Notes: generated by a model not told the origin, from the sequence alone. A stretch of 64,000 nt of DNA from Candidatus Amarobacillus elongatus (GCA_016703545.1 JADJBX010000003.1:432925-496924), one strand, 5' to 3'; numbered from the stretch's first letter, positions 36,155 to 48,141 are shown. Numbers and translations: made by a program.

Positions 36155-36175
36155 ATACATTGGGCTGCTATGTAT
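36155..36175. promoter_or_regulatory. Probable PadR operator
   Basis: ATACAT and its complement ATGTAT lie nine bases apart, 10-30 bases before the padR ATG. PadR operators in other bacteria are often ATGT/ACAT-type dyads near the gene's own promoter. The site would overlap the transcription start. Confidence 0.55.
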
Positions 36176-36218
36176 GCGGTTAAGAGGCCGTGGGCGCCTA
36201 TACCGGGCGCTCGCGTCC

Positions 36219-38294
36219 TCAGCGGGTGAGCGTGTGCACCCCATCCGTGGAGACGCTGCTCGCGATGGTGATGCCCAGCGGCAGGTTCCGAGCCCCGTTC
36301 CGGTCGAGGATCTCGCTCGCGATGCGGGTGCCGACCGCGGCGGGCAGGTTCCCAGCCCTCGCGGAGTCCAGCACGATCCGGTTTCGGCCGCCGATCACGT
36401 CGAGGTGGCCGCGAAGGAGGATGTTGATATCCCGGCCCGCGTAGGAGGTGATGCCCTTCGCCTCCGCGCGTCCATCCGCGCAGAAGTAGACCTGGAGATT
36501 GCGAAGGGGCACGTCGCGTTCGGCCACGTACTCGACCCCGCGCGACGTCGCCTCCGCCTCGGAGAACGTCACGACGGTGCCTGGAGCGGCGTCGCGGAAA
36601 GCGACCCATTTCGCGTTCGCCGCGCCGGCTGCGGCCGCGGAAACGGCGCTTGTGCGAGGGGCGCACGGCTGCGGATCGCCGGTCAGCACGAGCGCGGCTG
36701 CGACGATGATGCTGATCACCACGACGCCCGCGAACCCCCCGAATATGCCGACGGTGATGCGGATCACGCGGCCCGGCGAGAGCCGCGGGCCACGCGAGGG
36801 CGGCCGGAGGGGCGTCTTCCCGGATCGTCCCGGAAGTCCGGTCCCGGTGGAGCCAGGGAACGAGCCGGGACCGCTACCGGGGGTCATGCCGCCGCCAGCG
36901 CCTGGGAGTTCGCCGCCGCGGGGACCGCCGGCGATCCCGCTGCCGGGGCTGCCGGGGAATCCGCCCGCACCACCACCCGCGATCCCACCACCGCCGCCCG
37001 CGATGCCACCGCCGCCACCCGCGATACCGCCACCGCCGCCCGCGATACCGCCGCCGCCACCTGCGATACCGCCGCCACCCGCGATGCCACCGCCGCCCGC
37101 GATACCACCTCCACCGCCTGCGATACCACCGCCGCCCGCGATACCACCGCCGCTGCCCGCGATGCCACCGCCACCCGCGATCCCGCTACCGCCCGCGATA
37201 CCACCGCCACCCGCGATACCACCGCCGCCCGCGATACCACCGCCACCTGCGATACCACCGCCACCTGCGATACCACCGCCACCCGCGATGCCGCCGCCGC
37301 CCGCGATACCACCACCGCCCGCGATGCCACCGCCGCCCGCGATACCACCGCCGCCCGCGATGCCACCGCCGCCCGCGATACCACCACCGCCCGCGATACC
37401 ACCCCCGCCCGCGATACCACCACCGCCCGCGATACCACCACCGCCCGCGATACCACCACCGCCCGCGATACCACCACCGCCTGCGACCCCCCCGCCGCCC
37501 GCGATACCACCGCCGCCTGCGATACCGCCGCCGCCCGCGATACCCCAGCCGCCCGCGATACCACCGCCACCTGCGATACCACCTCCGCCCGCGATACCAC
37601 CGCCACCGCCCGCGATCCCGCCGCCGCCCGCGATCCCGCCCGCCCCTGCACCAGGTATCGCTGCACCCGCGCCCGCTGCCCCTGCACCCGGGACCACCAC
37701 CCCCGCTCCCGCTGCAGCCGCACCCGCGCCCGCTGCCCCTGCACCCGGGATCGCGGCACCGGCACTCGCCGCGGCCGCGCCTGCCGCCCCCGCACCGGGG
37801 ATGGCCATGCCCGCGCTCGCCGCACCTGCGGCCGCCGCGCCCGCGCCCGGGATCGCCGCACCGGCGCTCGCCGCACCTGCGGCCGCCGCCCCCGCACCGG
37901 GGATGGCCATGCCCGCGCCCGCCGCACCGGCGGCTGCTGCCCCGGCTCCCGGGATCGCGGCGGCCGCGCTCGCCGCGCCCGCCGCGGCCGCGGTCGATGC
38001 GCCACCTCCGAGCCCGCCGAGCACCGCCGCTCCCAGTCCCCCGGCAGCGAGGCCAGCGCCGGCAGCAGCGCCGAAGGCCGCGCCTCCGGGGCCGTGCTCG
38101 TCATCCTCGGCGAGCGCCGTGCCGCACTCCTGGCAGTACCGGTCGCCAGCCGCGTTCTTCGTGCCGCACTCGACGCAGAACACGAACTCCGGCACCTCGG
38201 GGCTCGCGCCGCCGAGGGACGCGCCGCACGCCTCACAGAAGGCGGCGTTCGGGTCCTGGTTGACGGCCTGACAGCTGGGGCACGTGCGCTCCAT
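36219..38294 (-). CDS. Zinc-ribbon membrane protein with GGGGIA repeat linker and external domain
   Basis: 691 residues. Two N-terminal zinc ribbons: CPSCQAVNQDPNAAFCEACG (residues 5-24) and CVECGTKNAAGDRYCQECG. An Ala/Gly segment with repeated IPGAGAAAAG follows. Then an array of about 35 GGGGIA hexapeptides (about residues 220-445). A Gly/Pro linker leads to one membrane helix (about 505-532, ITVGIFGGFAGVVVISIIVA). The C-terminal 155 residues (CAPRTSAVSAAAAGAANAKW onward) are probably outside. The ATG at 38292-38294 begins MERTCPSCQ. The gene is divergent from the Ser/Thr kinase across 135 bases. Function is unknown; the layout suggests signal relay across the membrane. Confidence 0.8.
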   Translation of the reverse strand: MERTCPSCQAVNQDPNAAFCEACGASLGGASPEVPEFVFCVECGTKNAAGDRYCQECGTALAEDDEHGPGGAAFGAAAGAGLAAGGLGAAVLGGLGGGASTAAAAGAASAAAAIPGAGAAAAGAAGAGMAIPGAGAAAAGAASAGAAIPGAGAAAAGAASAGMAIPGAGAAGAAAASAGAAIPGAGAAGAGAAAAGAGVVVPGAGAAGAGAAIPGAGAGGIAGGGGIAGGGGGIAGGGGIAGGGGIAGGWGIAGGGGIAGGGGIAGGGGVAGGGGIAGGGGIAGGGGIAGGGGIAGGGGIAGGGGIAGGGGIAGGGGIAGGGGIAGGGGIAGGGGIAGGGGIAGGGGIAGGGGIAGGGGIAGGGGIAGGSGIAGGGGIAGSGGGIAGGGGIAGGGGGIAGGGGIAGGGGIAGGGGGIAGGGGGIAGGGGGIAGGGGGIAGGGAGGFPGSPGSGIAGGPRGGELPGAGGGMTPGSGPGSFPGSTGTGLPGRSGKTPLRPPSRGPRLSPGRVIRITVGIFGGFAGVVVISIIVAAALVLTGDPQPCAPRTSAVSAAAAGAANAKWVAFRDAAPGTVVTFSEAEATSRGVEYVAERDVPLRNLQVYFCADGRAEAKGITSYAGRDINILLRGHLDVIGGRNRIVLDSARAGNLPAAVGTRIASEILDRNGARNLPLGITIASSVSTDGVHTLTR
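36955..37990. repeat. 18-base tandem repeat array encoding GGGGIA, then IPGAG repeats
   Basis: From 36955 to about 37640 the plus strand repeats CCACCGCCCGCGATA-type 18-base units with third-base variation, about 35 copies. From 37640 to 37990 longer units of about 60 bases encode IPGAGAA with variation. All stay in frame in the minus-strand zinc-ribbon gene. The plus strand reads PPPPAI but has no start signal. Confidence 0.85.
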
Positions 38295-38437
38295 CGCTTC
38301 CCTCCGGCGCACCACCCCCCGAAGGGCGCCGTTCCTTGTTTAGGTCAGCACGGCGCCCGCGGTGAGGGCCGGAGGGTCCGCCACTGGGGACGCATCGACC
38401 CCATTCGGCCCGCCGCGGCGACCCTACGATGGCTCCC

Positions 38438-40387
<1,950 letters not shown>

Positions 40388-40401
40388 CCACGGGCGAAAC
40401 G

Positions 40402-40433
40402 AAGGGGCGGGAGCCAGCTGACTCCCGCCCCTT
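40402..40433. terminator. Bidirectional terminator
   Basis: AAGGGGCGGGAG and its exact complement CTCCCGCCCCTT flank an eight-base loop between the converging kinase and zinc-ribbon genes. A T-rich tail (CTGATTG) follows on the plus strand. Confidence 0.85.
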
Positions 40434-40468
40434 CTGATTGTGCGGCACGCCCGCGCCCGCTCGCCCTG

Positions 40469-41887
40469 TTACTGGCCGACCGTGGCCGAAAGCGTGACCG
40501 ACCCTGTCCGGCCGGAGCTAATGACGGTTGCTTCGACCACGAAGACCATGGTCCCGAGGTCCACGGTTCCGGCCTGGCCGAGGTAGATGCAGTCCCCGCC
40601 GCCGACGCCGTTGTCCGTCCAGTCGCCGATCCATGTGTAGTACGGGCGGGTCTGCGTGACGGAGACGACGAACGGGTTGTTGGCCGGCGACATGCTGTAG
40701 CACAGCACAATCCAGTCGCCAATGTGGTAGTGGCTGGCATCGAGCCACGCGTGGAAGGTGTAATTGACCACCGGCGTGGCGGTTGGCGGCACGTGCGTCG
40801 GCGTCGCCGTCGGCGGAACCGGGGTCGCAGTCGGCGGCACGCGCGTTGCGGTGGGCGGGACGGGCGTGGCCGTGGGCGGAACGGATGTCGCGGTCGGGGG
40901 CACGGGTGTCGCCGTGGGCGGCACGGGTGTTGGGGTTGGGGGAACGGGCGTCGCCGTCGCGCCGGGGACGGGCGTCGCGGTCGGGCCCGCCGGGGTGGCG
41001 GTTGGCGGCGTCGTGGGCGAAGCGCCGGCCGCGGTCGGCGTTTCTGTCGGAACGGTCGCCGAGGCCGTCGCCGTCGCGGCTGTCGCCGTCGCCGTGACCG
41101 AGGGCGCGATGGTGGCGGTACGCGTGCCAGGGACAGTCGCCGTAGCGGCGGGCGTGGGACTCGAGGTCCCCGCGGGCGTGTCATCATCGTCACCGGCAAA
41201 GACCAGGCAGTACGCGCCAATGCCCGCGGCGAGCGCGACGACGGCGAAGAGTCCGCCAAGCCGCACGAGTCCATTCGTCAGGCAGCCACCGGCGCCGCCG
41301 CCCGCGCCACCGGGCACCGTCGAGGCCAGCGCAGCGCCACACGATTCGCAAAACGGGACGCCGGCCGTGTACGGCTTTCCGCACGCGGGACAGAAGGCCG
41401 CGGGCTGAGCAGTGGCTGCCGCGGGAGCGGCGCCGGCGTGTGCCTCCGTGGTTCGTGCCCGCGAGCCGCCGAACGCCTGCTTCGCCGAGGGTGGCGGCGA
41501 AGGCAGCTCAGCGGCGGCGGGCGGCGCCAGCGGCGGTGGCTCCGCCGCGATGACGGTGGCACTGCCCGCGACCTCGGAGAAGCCGTTCCCGGCGGGCCCG
41601 GCGGCGAGGTCGACGACGCGCGTCGGCGCGGACCCAAGGCTGGCGAGCGAACCCTCGGCGGACGGAGAGACCGGCGGGGGGACGTCCGGCGGCGCTTCGC
41701 TGAGGTCGAGCATCCGGGTCGGCGCGGAAACGAATTCGTCAGTGGGAGGCGCCTCGCCTCCGGCCCCGGCCCGCAGGCCCGCGGCGCCGGCCACACCCGT
41801 GCCAACCGCGGAGGCCACCGCCGTTCCGCAGCGGCTGCAGAAGCGGGCTCGTTCGGGAAGGTCTCTCCCGCAGGATGGGCAGTTCAC
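40469..41887 (-). CDS. Zinc-ribbon, Thr/Pro-stalk membrane protein
   Basis: 472 residues. Two zinc ribbons, CPSCGRDLPERARFCSRCG (3-21) and CPACGKPYTAGVPFCESCG (about 168-187), flank a Pro/Ala linker with APTRMLDLSEAPP and APTRVVDLAAGP. One membrane helix (about 210-230) is followed by a long stalk of TATPVPP units (to about 375). An external domain of about 95 residues follows, with a YTFHAWLDASHYHIGDWIVL start. It is built like the zinc-ribbon protein at 36219 but with a different repeat and head. The GTG at 41887 is preceded by GAGGTGCC. It probably works with the kinase and the FHA exporter beside it. Confidence 0.8.
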   Translation of the reverse strand: MNCPSCGRDLPERARFCSRCGTAVASAVGTGVAGAAGLRAGAGGEAPPTDEFVSAPTRMLDLSEAPPDVPPPVSPSAEGSLASLGSAPTRVVDLAAGPAGNGFSEVAGSATVIAAEPPPLAPPAAAELPSPPPSAKQAFGGSRARTTEAHAGAAPAAATAQPAAFCPACGKPYTAGVPFCESCGAALASTVPGGAGGGAGGCLTNGLVRLGGLFAVVALAAGIGAYCLVFAGDDDDTPAGTSSPTPAATATVPGTRTATIAPSVTATATAATATASATVPTETPTAAGASPTTPPTATPAGPTATPVPGATATPVPPTPTPVPPTATPVPPTATSVPPTATPVPPTATRVPPTATPVPPTATPTHVPPTATPVVNYTFHAWLDASHYHIGDWIVLCYSMSPANNPFVVSVTQTRPYYTWIGDWTDNGVGGGDCIYLGQAGTVDLGTMVFVVEATVISSGRTGSVTLSATVGQ

Positions 41888-42095
41888 GACGGCACCTCAT
41901 GGTCAGGCTGCCTCCGTAGCATGGGCGCGATGCAGGAACGCAACCCCGTCCGTTCGTTCCCGGTCGAACGCTCGAACGGACATCCCCCGCGCAGGCTCCG
42001 GGGCGTCATCCAGTCCATCCGAAGTGGCCCGCAAGACCCTTGAGGGCGGGGGCATCGGCGCATGCTGCACGCGACTCCGCCAACAGGAACAGGCC

Positions 42096-44805
42096 GTGGC
42101 CGTACAGCTCGTCGTGCAAACGCCCGCATCCGCTCGTGAGCTCCCCCTGGAAGGCACGCTGACCTTCGGCCGGGCGCCCGACAACGTGATCCGCCTCGAT
42201 GACATCGACGTTTCGCGCCATCACGCCTCGCTCGTGGTCACCCCCGACGGCGCGATGTTTACCGACCTGGGCAGCGCGAACGGATCGCGCGTCAACGGCC
42301 GCGAAGTCGAGCCGCGGGTGGCGGTGCGCGTGCAGCCGGGCGACACGATTGGCCTCGGGAACTGCAGCCTCGTGCTCCGGCCAGCGGGCGGGCCGCCGCC
42401 GAGCCCATCGCCCGCGGTGCCGCCCCCGGCCGCGGTGACCAGCGTGCTCCGCTTCGAGCCGACGCTCGACATCGTCACCCGTGCCAGCAGCCGCACGGTC
42501 GCGCTCACGGGAGATGCGGTGACGATCGGGAGGGCGGCGGACAACACGATTGTGGTCGACGCGGATGTGGTATCGCGGCACCACCTCGTGCTGCGCCGCA
42601 GCGGACTGGGCTACCGCGCCGAGGACCTCGGCACCACCAACGGCCTGACCGTGCGCGGCACGAAAGTCGCGAGCCACGACATCGCCGACGGGGACGAGAT
42701 CGGCATCGGGGCCGACGTCCTCCTGCGCTTCCACCTCGCTCCGCCCGCTCCCGCCGCCGAAGCCGAGCGCGAACTCCGCCTCGACGTGTCGAAGGCGATC
42801 ACGATCGGCCGCGACGCCTCCTGCGATCTGTGCCTCGCCCACCCGACGGTTTCGAAGCTGCACGCGCGCATTTCACCGGCACCGGGCGGGCAGCGCGTCA
42901 TCGAGGACCTCGGCTCCACGAACGGCACCTTCGTCAACGGTGTCCCGCTGAACCACGGCGAACGGAGGACGCTGTTGGCCGCCGACACGGTGCAGGTCGG
43001 GCCGGTGCGCGTCCACCTCACGGGCGCTGGCGTGGTGGAACAGGTCGACCACTCGCGCGATATCCGGATTGCGGCGGTGCACCTCAACCAGCGCGTGAAC
43101 GCGAAGCTGAACCTTCTCCAGGACATCTCCGTGGTCATCGAGCCACGCGAGTTCGTGGCGGTGGTAGGCGTGAGCGGTTCCGGGAAGTCGACCCTGCTGG
43201 GGGCCCTGAGCGGCCTTCGCCCCGCGACCGACGGCGACGTGCTGCTCAACGAGACCTCCCTGTACACGCACTTCGAGGCGTTCCGCACGACGCTCGGGTA
43301 CGTGCCCCAGGACGACATCCTGCATAAGGAACTCCCGGTGGCGCGGGCGCTGAGCTATGCGGCGGAGCTGCGACTCCCCGACGACACGCCGCCGGCTGAG
43401 CGGGGCGAGCGCGTCGAATCGGTCCTGCAAACGCTCGGCCTCGTCGAGCGGCGCGAGACGCCGGTGGGGCGGCTGAGCGGCGGGCAGCGCAAGCGCGTCT
43501 CCATCGGCGCCGAGTTGCTGACCCAGCCCGGCCTGTTCTTCCTGGACGAAGCGACCTCGGGGCTGGACCCGGGCACCGAGAGCCAGCTGATGCGGCTCCT
43601 GCGCCACCTCGCGGACGAGGGCCACACGATCCTGCTCATCACGCATGCCACCAAGAACGTGATGCTCTGCGACCAGGTCCTCTTCCTCGCGCGGGGCGGG
43701 AACCTCGCCTACTTTGGGCCACCGGATGAGGCGCTCGGCTACTTCGGCGTGCCCGATTTCGATGGCATCTACGAGAAGCTGGAGTCGAACGAGACCACGC
43801 CCGAGGAGTGGGGCGCGCGGTACCTCGCCTCGGCCCAGTACCAGCGGTTTGTGAGCGCGCGGCTGGCTGCGCTCCCCGCCGCATCCGGACGTGCGGCGCC
43901 CGCCGTGCCGGCCGGCGGCGGACGCACCTCCTCTGCTGGCCGCCAGCTCCGGGTGCTCGCGGCGCTACTTCGACCTGATCCGGCGGGACCGCGTCAACCT
44001 CATGCTGCTATTCCTGCTGGCTCCGGCGCTGTCGCTCATCGACCTCGTCGCCTGGCCGCACGATGTCCTCGACCCCGTGAAGGGCGAGGCTACGACGGCG
44101 ATGACGATGCTCTTCCTCGCGGCGCTCATCCCCTTCCTCATCGGCTCGTTGAGCTCCGTCCGGGAGATCGTGAAAGAGGCCCCCATCTACGCTCGCGAAC
44201 GCGCGGTTTCGCTGAAGATCTGGCCCTACCTTGGCTCGAAGGTGGCGGTCGGTGCCCTCTTCGCGTTCTATCACGCGGGGATCCTGCTCGGCGCGAAGGT
44301 GCTGCTCATCGACTACCCCGGCGCCGACTCCACGGACTTCCTCATCCTCTATGTAACGCTCGTCCTCGCCGTCGTTGCCGGCGTGATGTGGGCGCTGCTC
44401 ATCTCCACACTGACGAGCAAGGAAGAGCAGGCGATGATGCTCGTCATCGGCCTGATCGTGGTGCAGGTGGTGTTCTCGGGCGGGCTCGTGAACCTCGACG
44501 ACCTTGGCGTGGCCGGCCTGGTCCTCGGCAGCATCACGCCGACGTCGTGGGCGCTGAAGGCGCTGGCCGTGGGGTTCGGCATCTCCACCGATGGCTGCAC
44601 CGGCGACCTCGCGGCGTGCAACCTGCCCGGCATCCCCGGCATGGCCTCGCCGGAGGTCCGAACCGCGACCTTCGGCACCATCGACGACAAGTTCGGGCCG
44701 GTGTTCAACGCCGACATTCTCGTGTGCTGGGGCGCGATGGCCGCGATTATCGTCGTGCTCGGCGTCGCCCTCTACGTGCTGCAGAAGCGGAAGGACACGC
44801 TCTGA
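42096..44805 (+). CDS. Triple-FHA ABC exporter (Rv1747-like), one frameshift
   Basis: About 903 codons. Three FHA domains come first: GRAPDNVIRL with VSRHHASL and GSANGSRVNG; GRAADNTIVV with VSRHHLVL and GTTNGLTVRG; GRDASCDLCL with VSKLHARI and GSTNGTFVNG. The ABC ATPase (about 330-560) has Walker A GVSGSGKST (358), LSGGQRKRVS (459) and LFFLDEATSGLD (481). The ABC-2 permease (six hydrophobic segments) begins RRYFDLIRRDRVNLMLLF. A break near 43958-43962 (one base missing) separates ATPase and permease. FHA domains bind phosphothreonine. In Mycobacterium tuberculosis the FHA-ABC Rv1747 lies beside kinase PknF and is phosphorylated by it. A kinase is two genes away here. The start GTG at 42096 is the best in frame; the start is not certain. 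Confidence 0.87.
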
Positions 44806-44818
44806 GCCCGGGGCGGCC

Positions 44819-46297
44819 TCAGCGCCGCCCCCGGAGCGCTCCCTCGAGCGCGGATTCCACCGTCGCCAACACCTTGAGCCGCGCGTGCAGCTTGTCCTCC
44901 GCCTCGACGAGGGTCCACGGCGCGATTTCCGTACTTGTCCGCTCAATCATCTCGGCCGCAGCGGCCTGGTACGCCGGCCACTTCTCCCGGTTCCGCCAAT
45001 CCTCGGGCGTGATCTTGTAGTGCTTGAAGCCGAGTGCCTCGCGTTCCTGGAAGCGGCGAAGCTGCTCCTCCGGCGAGGTCGTCAGCCAGAACTTCAGCAC
45101 CAGCGATCCCGCATCGACCAACTGCTCCTCGAAGGCGTTGATCTCGCCGAACGCGCGCCGCCAATCACCGGGGGCGCAGAACCCCTCCAGCCGCTCGACA
45201 AGCACGCGCCCGTACCAGGAGCGATCGAAGATCGCGACATGCCCCTGGGGCGGCAGCCTTCGCCAGAAACGCCAGAGGTACGGGCGCGCGCGCTCCTCGT
45301 CGCTTGGTGCGGCGATGGATACGACCTCGTAGAAGCGTGCATCGAGCGCCTGCGTGATCCGGCGGATGCTGCCGCCCTTGCCCGCCGCATCGGTTCCTTC
45401 GAACACCGCCACGACGGAGCGGCCGCTGTCGCGAAGGTCCCGCGCCAGCCGGCCGATCGCAAGCTGCCGCCGCTCAAGCGCAACGCGGTACTCCGCCTCC
45501 GGCACCGCCAGGCTGAGGTCGAGCGCGCTGATGACGTTCCGCGGGGCCGGCACCGGCAGCGGTTCGGCCGCGGGCGCGGGTGGCGCCGGTTGTGCGAGCC
45601 GCGCATTGATGGCCGCCAGCAGCGTTTCCGCCACGGTGAGGTGCCGGAAGCGCGCGTCCCACGCCTCGATGATGTGCCATGGGGCCGGGCCGCTACTGGT
45701 GCGGCGGATTGCGCGGCTGGCCGAGGTCACGAACTGGTCGTAGGTCTTGTGGTAGCGCCAATCGAGCTTGCTTACCCGCCAGCGCGTCTCCTTGTTCGCC
45801 GAGAGCTTCTTGAAGCGCTTCGCCTGCTGCTCCTTCGTGATGTGCAGCCAGAACTTCACGACCAGTACGCCTTCGTCCGTGAGCATGGTTTCGAACTCGG
45901 CGATACGCCGCAGGCCGTCCTCGAAGGCGGCCTCGTCGATCTGGCCAAGCGAATGGCGCGCGATGGGCTGCGTGTACCAGGAGCCGAAGAAGATGCCGAT
46001 CTGGCCCTTCGCCGGCAGGCGGCGCCAGAAGCGGTAGTACTCGGGCCGCTCGCGTTCCTCCTCGGTCGGCGCCCCGAGGGCATGCGTCGCGATCCCGCGC
46101 GCATCGAGCCAGTTCAGCAGCAGGTTCACGGTTTCGCCCTTGCCCGCACCCTCGGCGCCGGCGATGACGACCACGACCGAAAAGCCCGCCTCGCGAAGTC
46201 GGAACTGGGCGTCGAGCAGCTCCTCGCGCAGCCCGGGCTCGCGTGCTTCGAATGTCTTCCGGTCCACGGACTGGCCCAGCCGGGCGTTCTCGAACAT
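44819..46297 (-). CDS. Two-domain polyphosphate kinase 2 (polyphosphate:AMP phosphotransferase type)
   Basis: 492 residues with two PPK2 domains in tandem. The Walker A-like loops are IAGAEGAGKGE (domain 1) and FEGTDAAGKGG (domain 2). The second domain has the lid motif YLWRFWRRLPPQGHVAIFDR and SWYGRVLVERL. Domain 1 has ARHSLGQIDE and SWYTQPI in place of the Arg-rich lid, suggesting it may be structural. Tandem (class II) PPK2 proteins phosphorylate AMP to ADP with polyphosphate. The ATG at 46297 has an AGGAGG ribosome binding site. It is 14 bases downstream of the cyclase on the same strand; cAMP breakdown to AMP would supply its substrate, which is inference. Confidence 0.9.
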   Translation of the reverse strand: MFENARLGQSVDRKTFEAREPGLREELLDAQFRLREAGFSVVVVIAGAEGAGKGETVNLLLNWLDARGIATHALGAPTEEERERPEYYRFWRRLPAKGQIGIFFGSWYTQPIARHSLGQIDEAAFEDGLRRIAEFETMLTDEGVLVVKFWLHITKEQQAKRFKKLSANKETRWRVSKLDWRYHKTYDQFVTSASRAIRRTSSGPAPWHIIEAWDARFRHLTVAETLLAAINARLAQPAPPAPAAEPLPVPAPRNVISALDLSLAVPEAEYRVALERRQLAIGRLARDLRDSGRSVVAVFEGTDAAGKGGSIRRITQALDARFYEVVSIAAPSDEERARPYLWRFWRRLPPQGHVAIFDRSWYGRVLVERLEGFCAPGDWRRAFGEINAFEEQLVDAGSLVLKFWLTTSPEEQLRRFQEREALGFKHYKITPEDWRNREKWPAYQAAAAEMIERTSTEIAPWTLVEAEDKLHARLKVLATVESALEGALRGRR

Positions 46298-46311
46298 CGG
46301 CACGCCTCCTG

Positions 46312-48141
46312 TTATGTCTGCTTCGTGATGACGAGCGCGGGGTCGAATGTGTCTGGCTGCGAACGCAGACACTCCACCGAGCGCGCGAGGAGCTGGAGGC
46401 TGGGGACATCGAACTCGGCCCCGTGGCTGAGCAATGAGGCGAGCGACGTGCAGGCGTCCGCCCACTGGCGCGCTTCGAAGGATTGCAGCGCACGTTCGAA
46501 CTCGTCGCGCCTCGCTCGCCACGCCGCCGTGGGTTCGCCGGGGAAGAGTTCGAACACGGCGACGGCTTCGGCGAACCCCTGCACCCGCAGGCCGCCGAGG
46601 CGGCGCGTGCCAAAGCCCGTGGGCAGGCGGTCCCGGGTGGCCTTCGAAATGAGCGGGCTCACGCCGAGCGTCTTCGTGGCGTTCTCAAGCCTGCTCGCGA
46701 GGTTCACCGCCGAGCCCATCGGCCCGTACTTGAACTTCACGCGGCTTCCCGTGTTCCCGACGAGCGCGACGCCCGTATGGATTCCCGTGCCGAGGCGTAT
46801 GGGCTCCCCGGCCTCGTGGGCCCAGCGCTCCGAAAGCACGGGCAGGTCTGAAAGGAACGCGACGGCGGCGCGGCAGGCGCGTGCGGGGTGGTCCGGCTGG
46901 TCGGCCGGCGCGTTCCACATGGCGAGGAGGCCGTCGCCCACATAGTCGACGACGACGCCGTCCTCCTCGCGGATGCGCACGGTCTGCAACTCCATCACGT
47001 CCTGCATCATCGCGAACGTTCGCTGCGCGCCGAGCCGCTCCGAGATGCGAGAGAAGTTGCGAACGTCCGTGAAGAGGAGGGTCACCTCCCGTTCGCGGCC
47101 TTCCAACAGGGATGCATCCGAGGCGAGTTCGCGGGCGAGCTCCGGCGAGAAGAACTGCTCGAACTGGACCTGGCTGCGGACGGCGCGCGCTTCCTGCTCC
47201 TGCCGTTCCAGCCCGGCGCCGACTGCGGCCGCGAGCACCTGCACCACCAGTGCCTCGAGCCGGGTGACCCGCGGCGGTTCGCTCCCGGGCTTCAGCTCAC
47301 GCGCGCCGTACACGATGCCAACCACTTCGTGGGCGGCGTCCAGGATCGGCGCGGCGACGACGGTATCGACACCAACCAGGCTCAGCGAGAGCGACTCGGC
47401 GCCGAAGTTGCGATAGACGGTCTGCTTGCGGCGCGCCACCTCGGCCACAATCGTTGAACTGAAGTGCGGCGGCCCATCGGGGTGGACTGCGCGGGGCACC
47501 CAGCGGCCATCCTCACGTGTGAGGACGAGGCCGCGGTCGAGCCCGACGAGCCGCACGACGGCCTCTGCCGTGGCATCGAGGAAGGCGCGGGACGACGCCG
47601 CGGCCTGTTGCACGAGCACGAGCGTCTCGAACCAGTGCGCCAGCGTCTCCGCATCGGGCGCCTCGCCGAGCGTGCCAAGAGCGACGGGCCGAGCCCCGGC
47701 GGCGGCCGGCGCCTCCACGACCTCGATGCGCGGCCCGCTTGCGGGATCATCCGGGGCAGACTCGACGGACGGGGGCGCCGGCTCCGGTAATGAGACCGGT
47801 GCTTCCACCGGCGCCGGAGCGGGTGCGGCATCGGCTTCGAACTCCAGGCGCACCTGGCTGTTGCCCACGCGGAGACCCGCCGGGAGCGGACCTGGCGCGA
47901 CTCCCCGGGGTGCGAGCGCGGCGCCGCCCTCGAACATCACCGGGCTGGTGCGGCTGATGTTCTCCACCAGTAGTACCTCGCCGTTCCAGGTCACCCGAAG
48001 GTGGTCGCGCGAGGCAAAGGGGTCGCGCAGGGACACACTGGGCACGCCCTCGCGACCGGGCCCGCGGCCGAATTCGAGGGGCCCCGCGGCGTGCTCCAGG
48101 TGTTGTTCGGGACCCTCGCCACGGAGGGTGATGCGCAACAT
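46312..48141 (-). CDS. FHA-GAF-adenylate/guanylate cyclase
   Basis: 609 residues. An FHA domain (about 1-105) shows FGRGPGREGVPSVSLRDP and ASRDHLRV. A Pro/Ala linker follows, then a GAF domain (about 170-320, FETLVLVQQAAASSRAFLDA to GIVYGARELK). The class III cyclase domain (about 350-530) has LFTDVRNFSRISERLG and VVDYVGDGLLAMWNAP, with the two metal Asps. It also has TGIHTGVALVGN and FKYGPMGSAVNLASRLE. The C-terminal tail is helical. The FHA domain could sense kinase output; the GAF domain a small ligand. cAMP made here could act through the CRP-type sites seen near the nos operon, an inference. Confidence 0.9.
   Translation of the reverse strand: MLRITLRGEGPEQHLEHAAGPLEFGRGPGREGVPSVSLRDPFASRDHLRVTWNGEVLLVENISRTSPVMFEGGAALAPRGVAPGPLPAGLRVGNSQVRLEFEADAAPAPAPVEAPVSLPEPAPPSVESAPDDPASGPRIEVVEAPAAAGARPVALGTLGEAPDAETLAHWFETLVLVQQAAASSRAFLDATAEAVVRLVGLDRGLVLTREDGRWVPRAVHPDGPPHFSSTIVAEVARRKQTVYRNFGAESLSLSLVGVDTVVAAPILDAAHEVVGIVYGARELKPGSEPPRVTRLEALVVQVLAAAVGAGLERQEQEARAVRSQVQFEQFFSPELARELASDASLLEGREREVTLLFTDVRNFSRISERLGAQRTFAMMQDVMELQTVRIREEDGVVVDYVGDGLLAMWNAPADQPDHPARACRAAVAFLSDLPVLSERWAHEAGEPIRLGTGIHTGVALVGNTGSRVKFKYGPMGSAVNLASRLENATKTLGVSPLISKATRDRLPTGFGTRRLGGLRVQGFAEAVAVFELFPGEPTAAWRARRDEFERALQSFEARQWADACTSLASLLSHGAEFDVPSLQLLARSVECLRSQPDTFDPALVITKQT

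Noticed and set aside
36955..37640. CRISPR-like regularly repeated DNA
   Set aside because: The units are contiguous 18-base coding repeats without spacers, in frame in a protein gene.
36499..38271. 590-residue plus-strand frame rich in PPPPAI, opposite the zinc-ribbon gene
   Set aside because: It is the antisense reading of the GGGGIA repeat; there is no ribosome binding site, and the minus-strand frame has zinc ribbons and a membrane helix.
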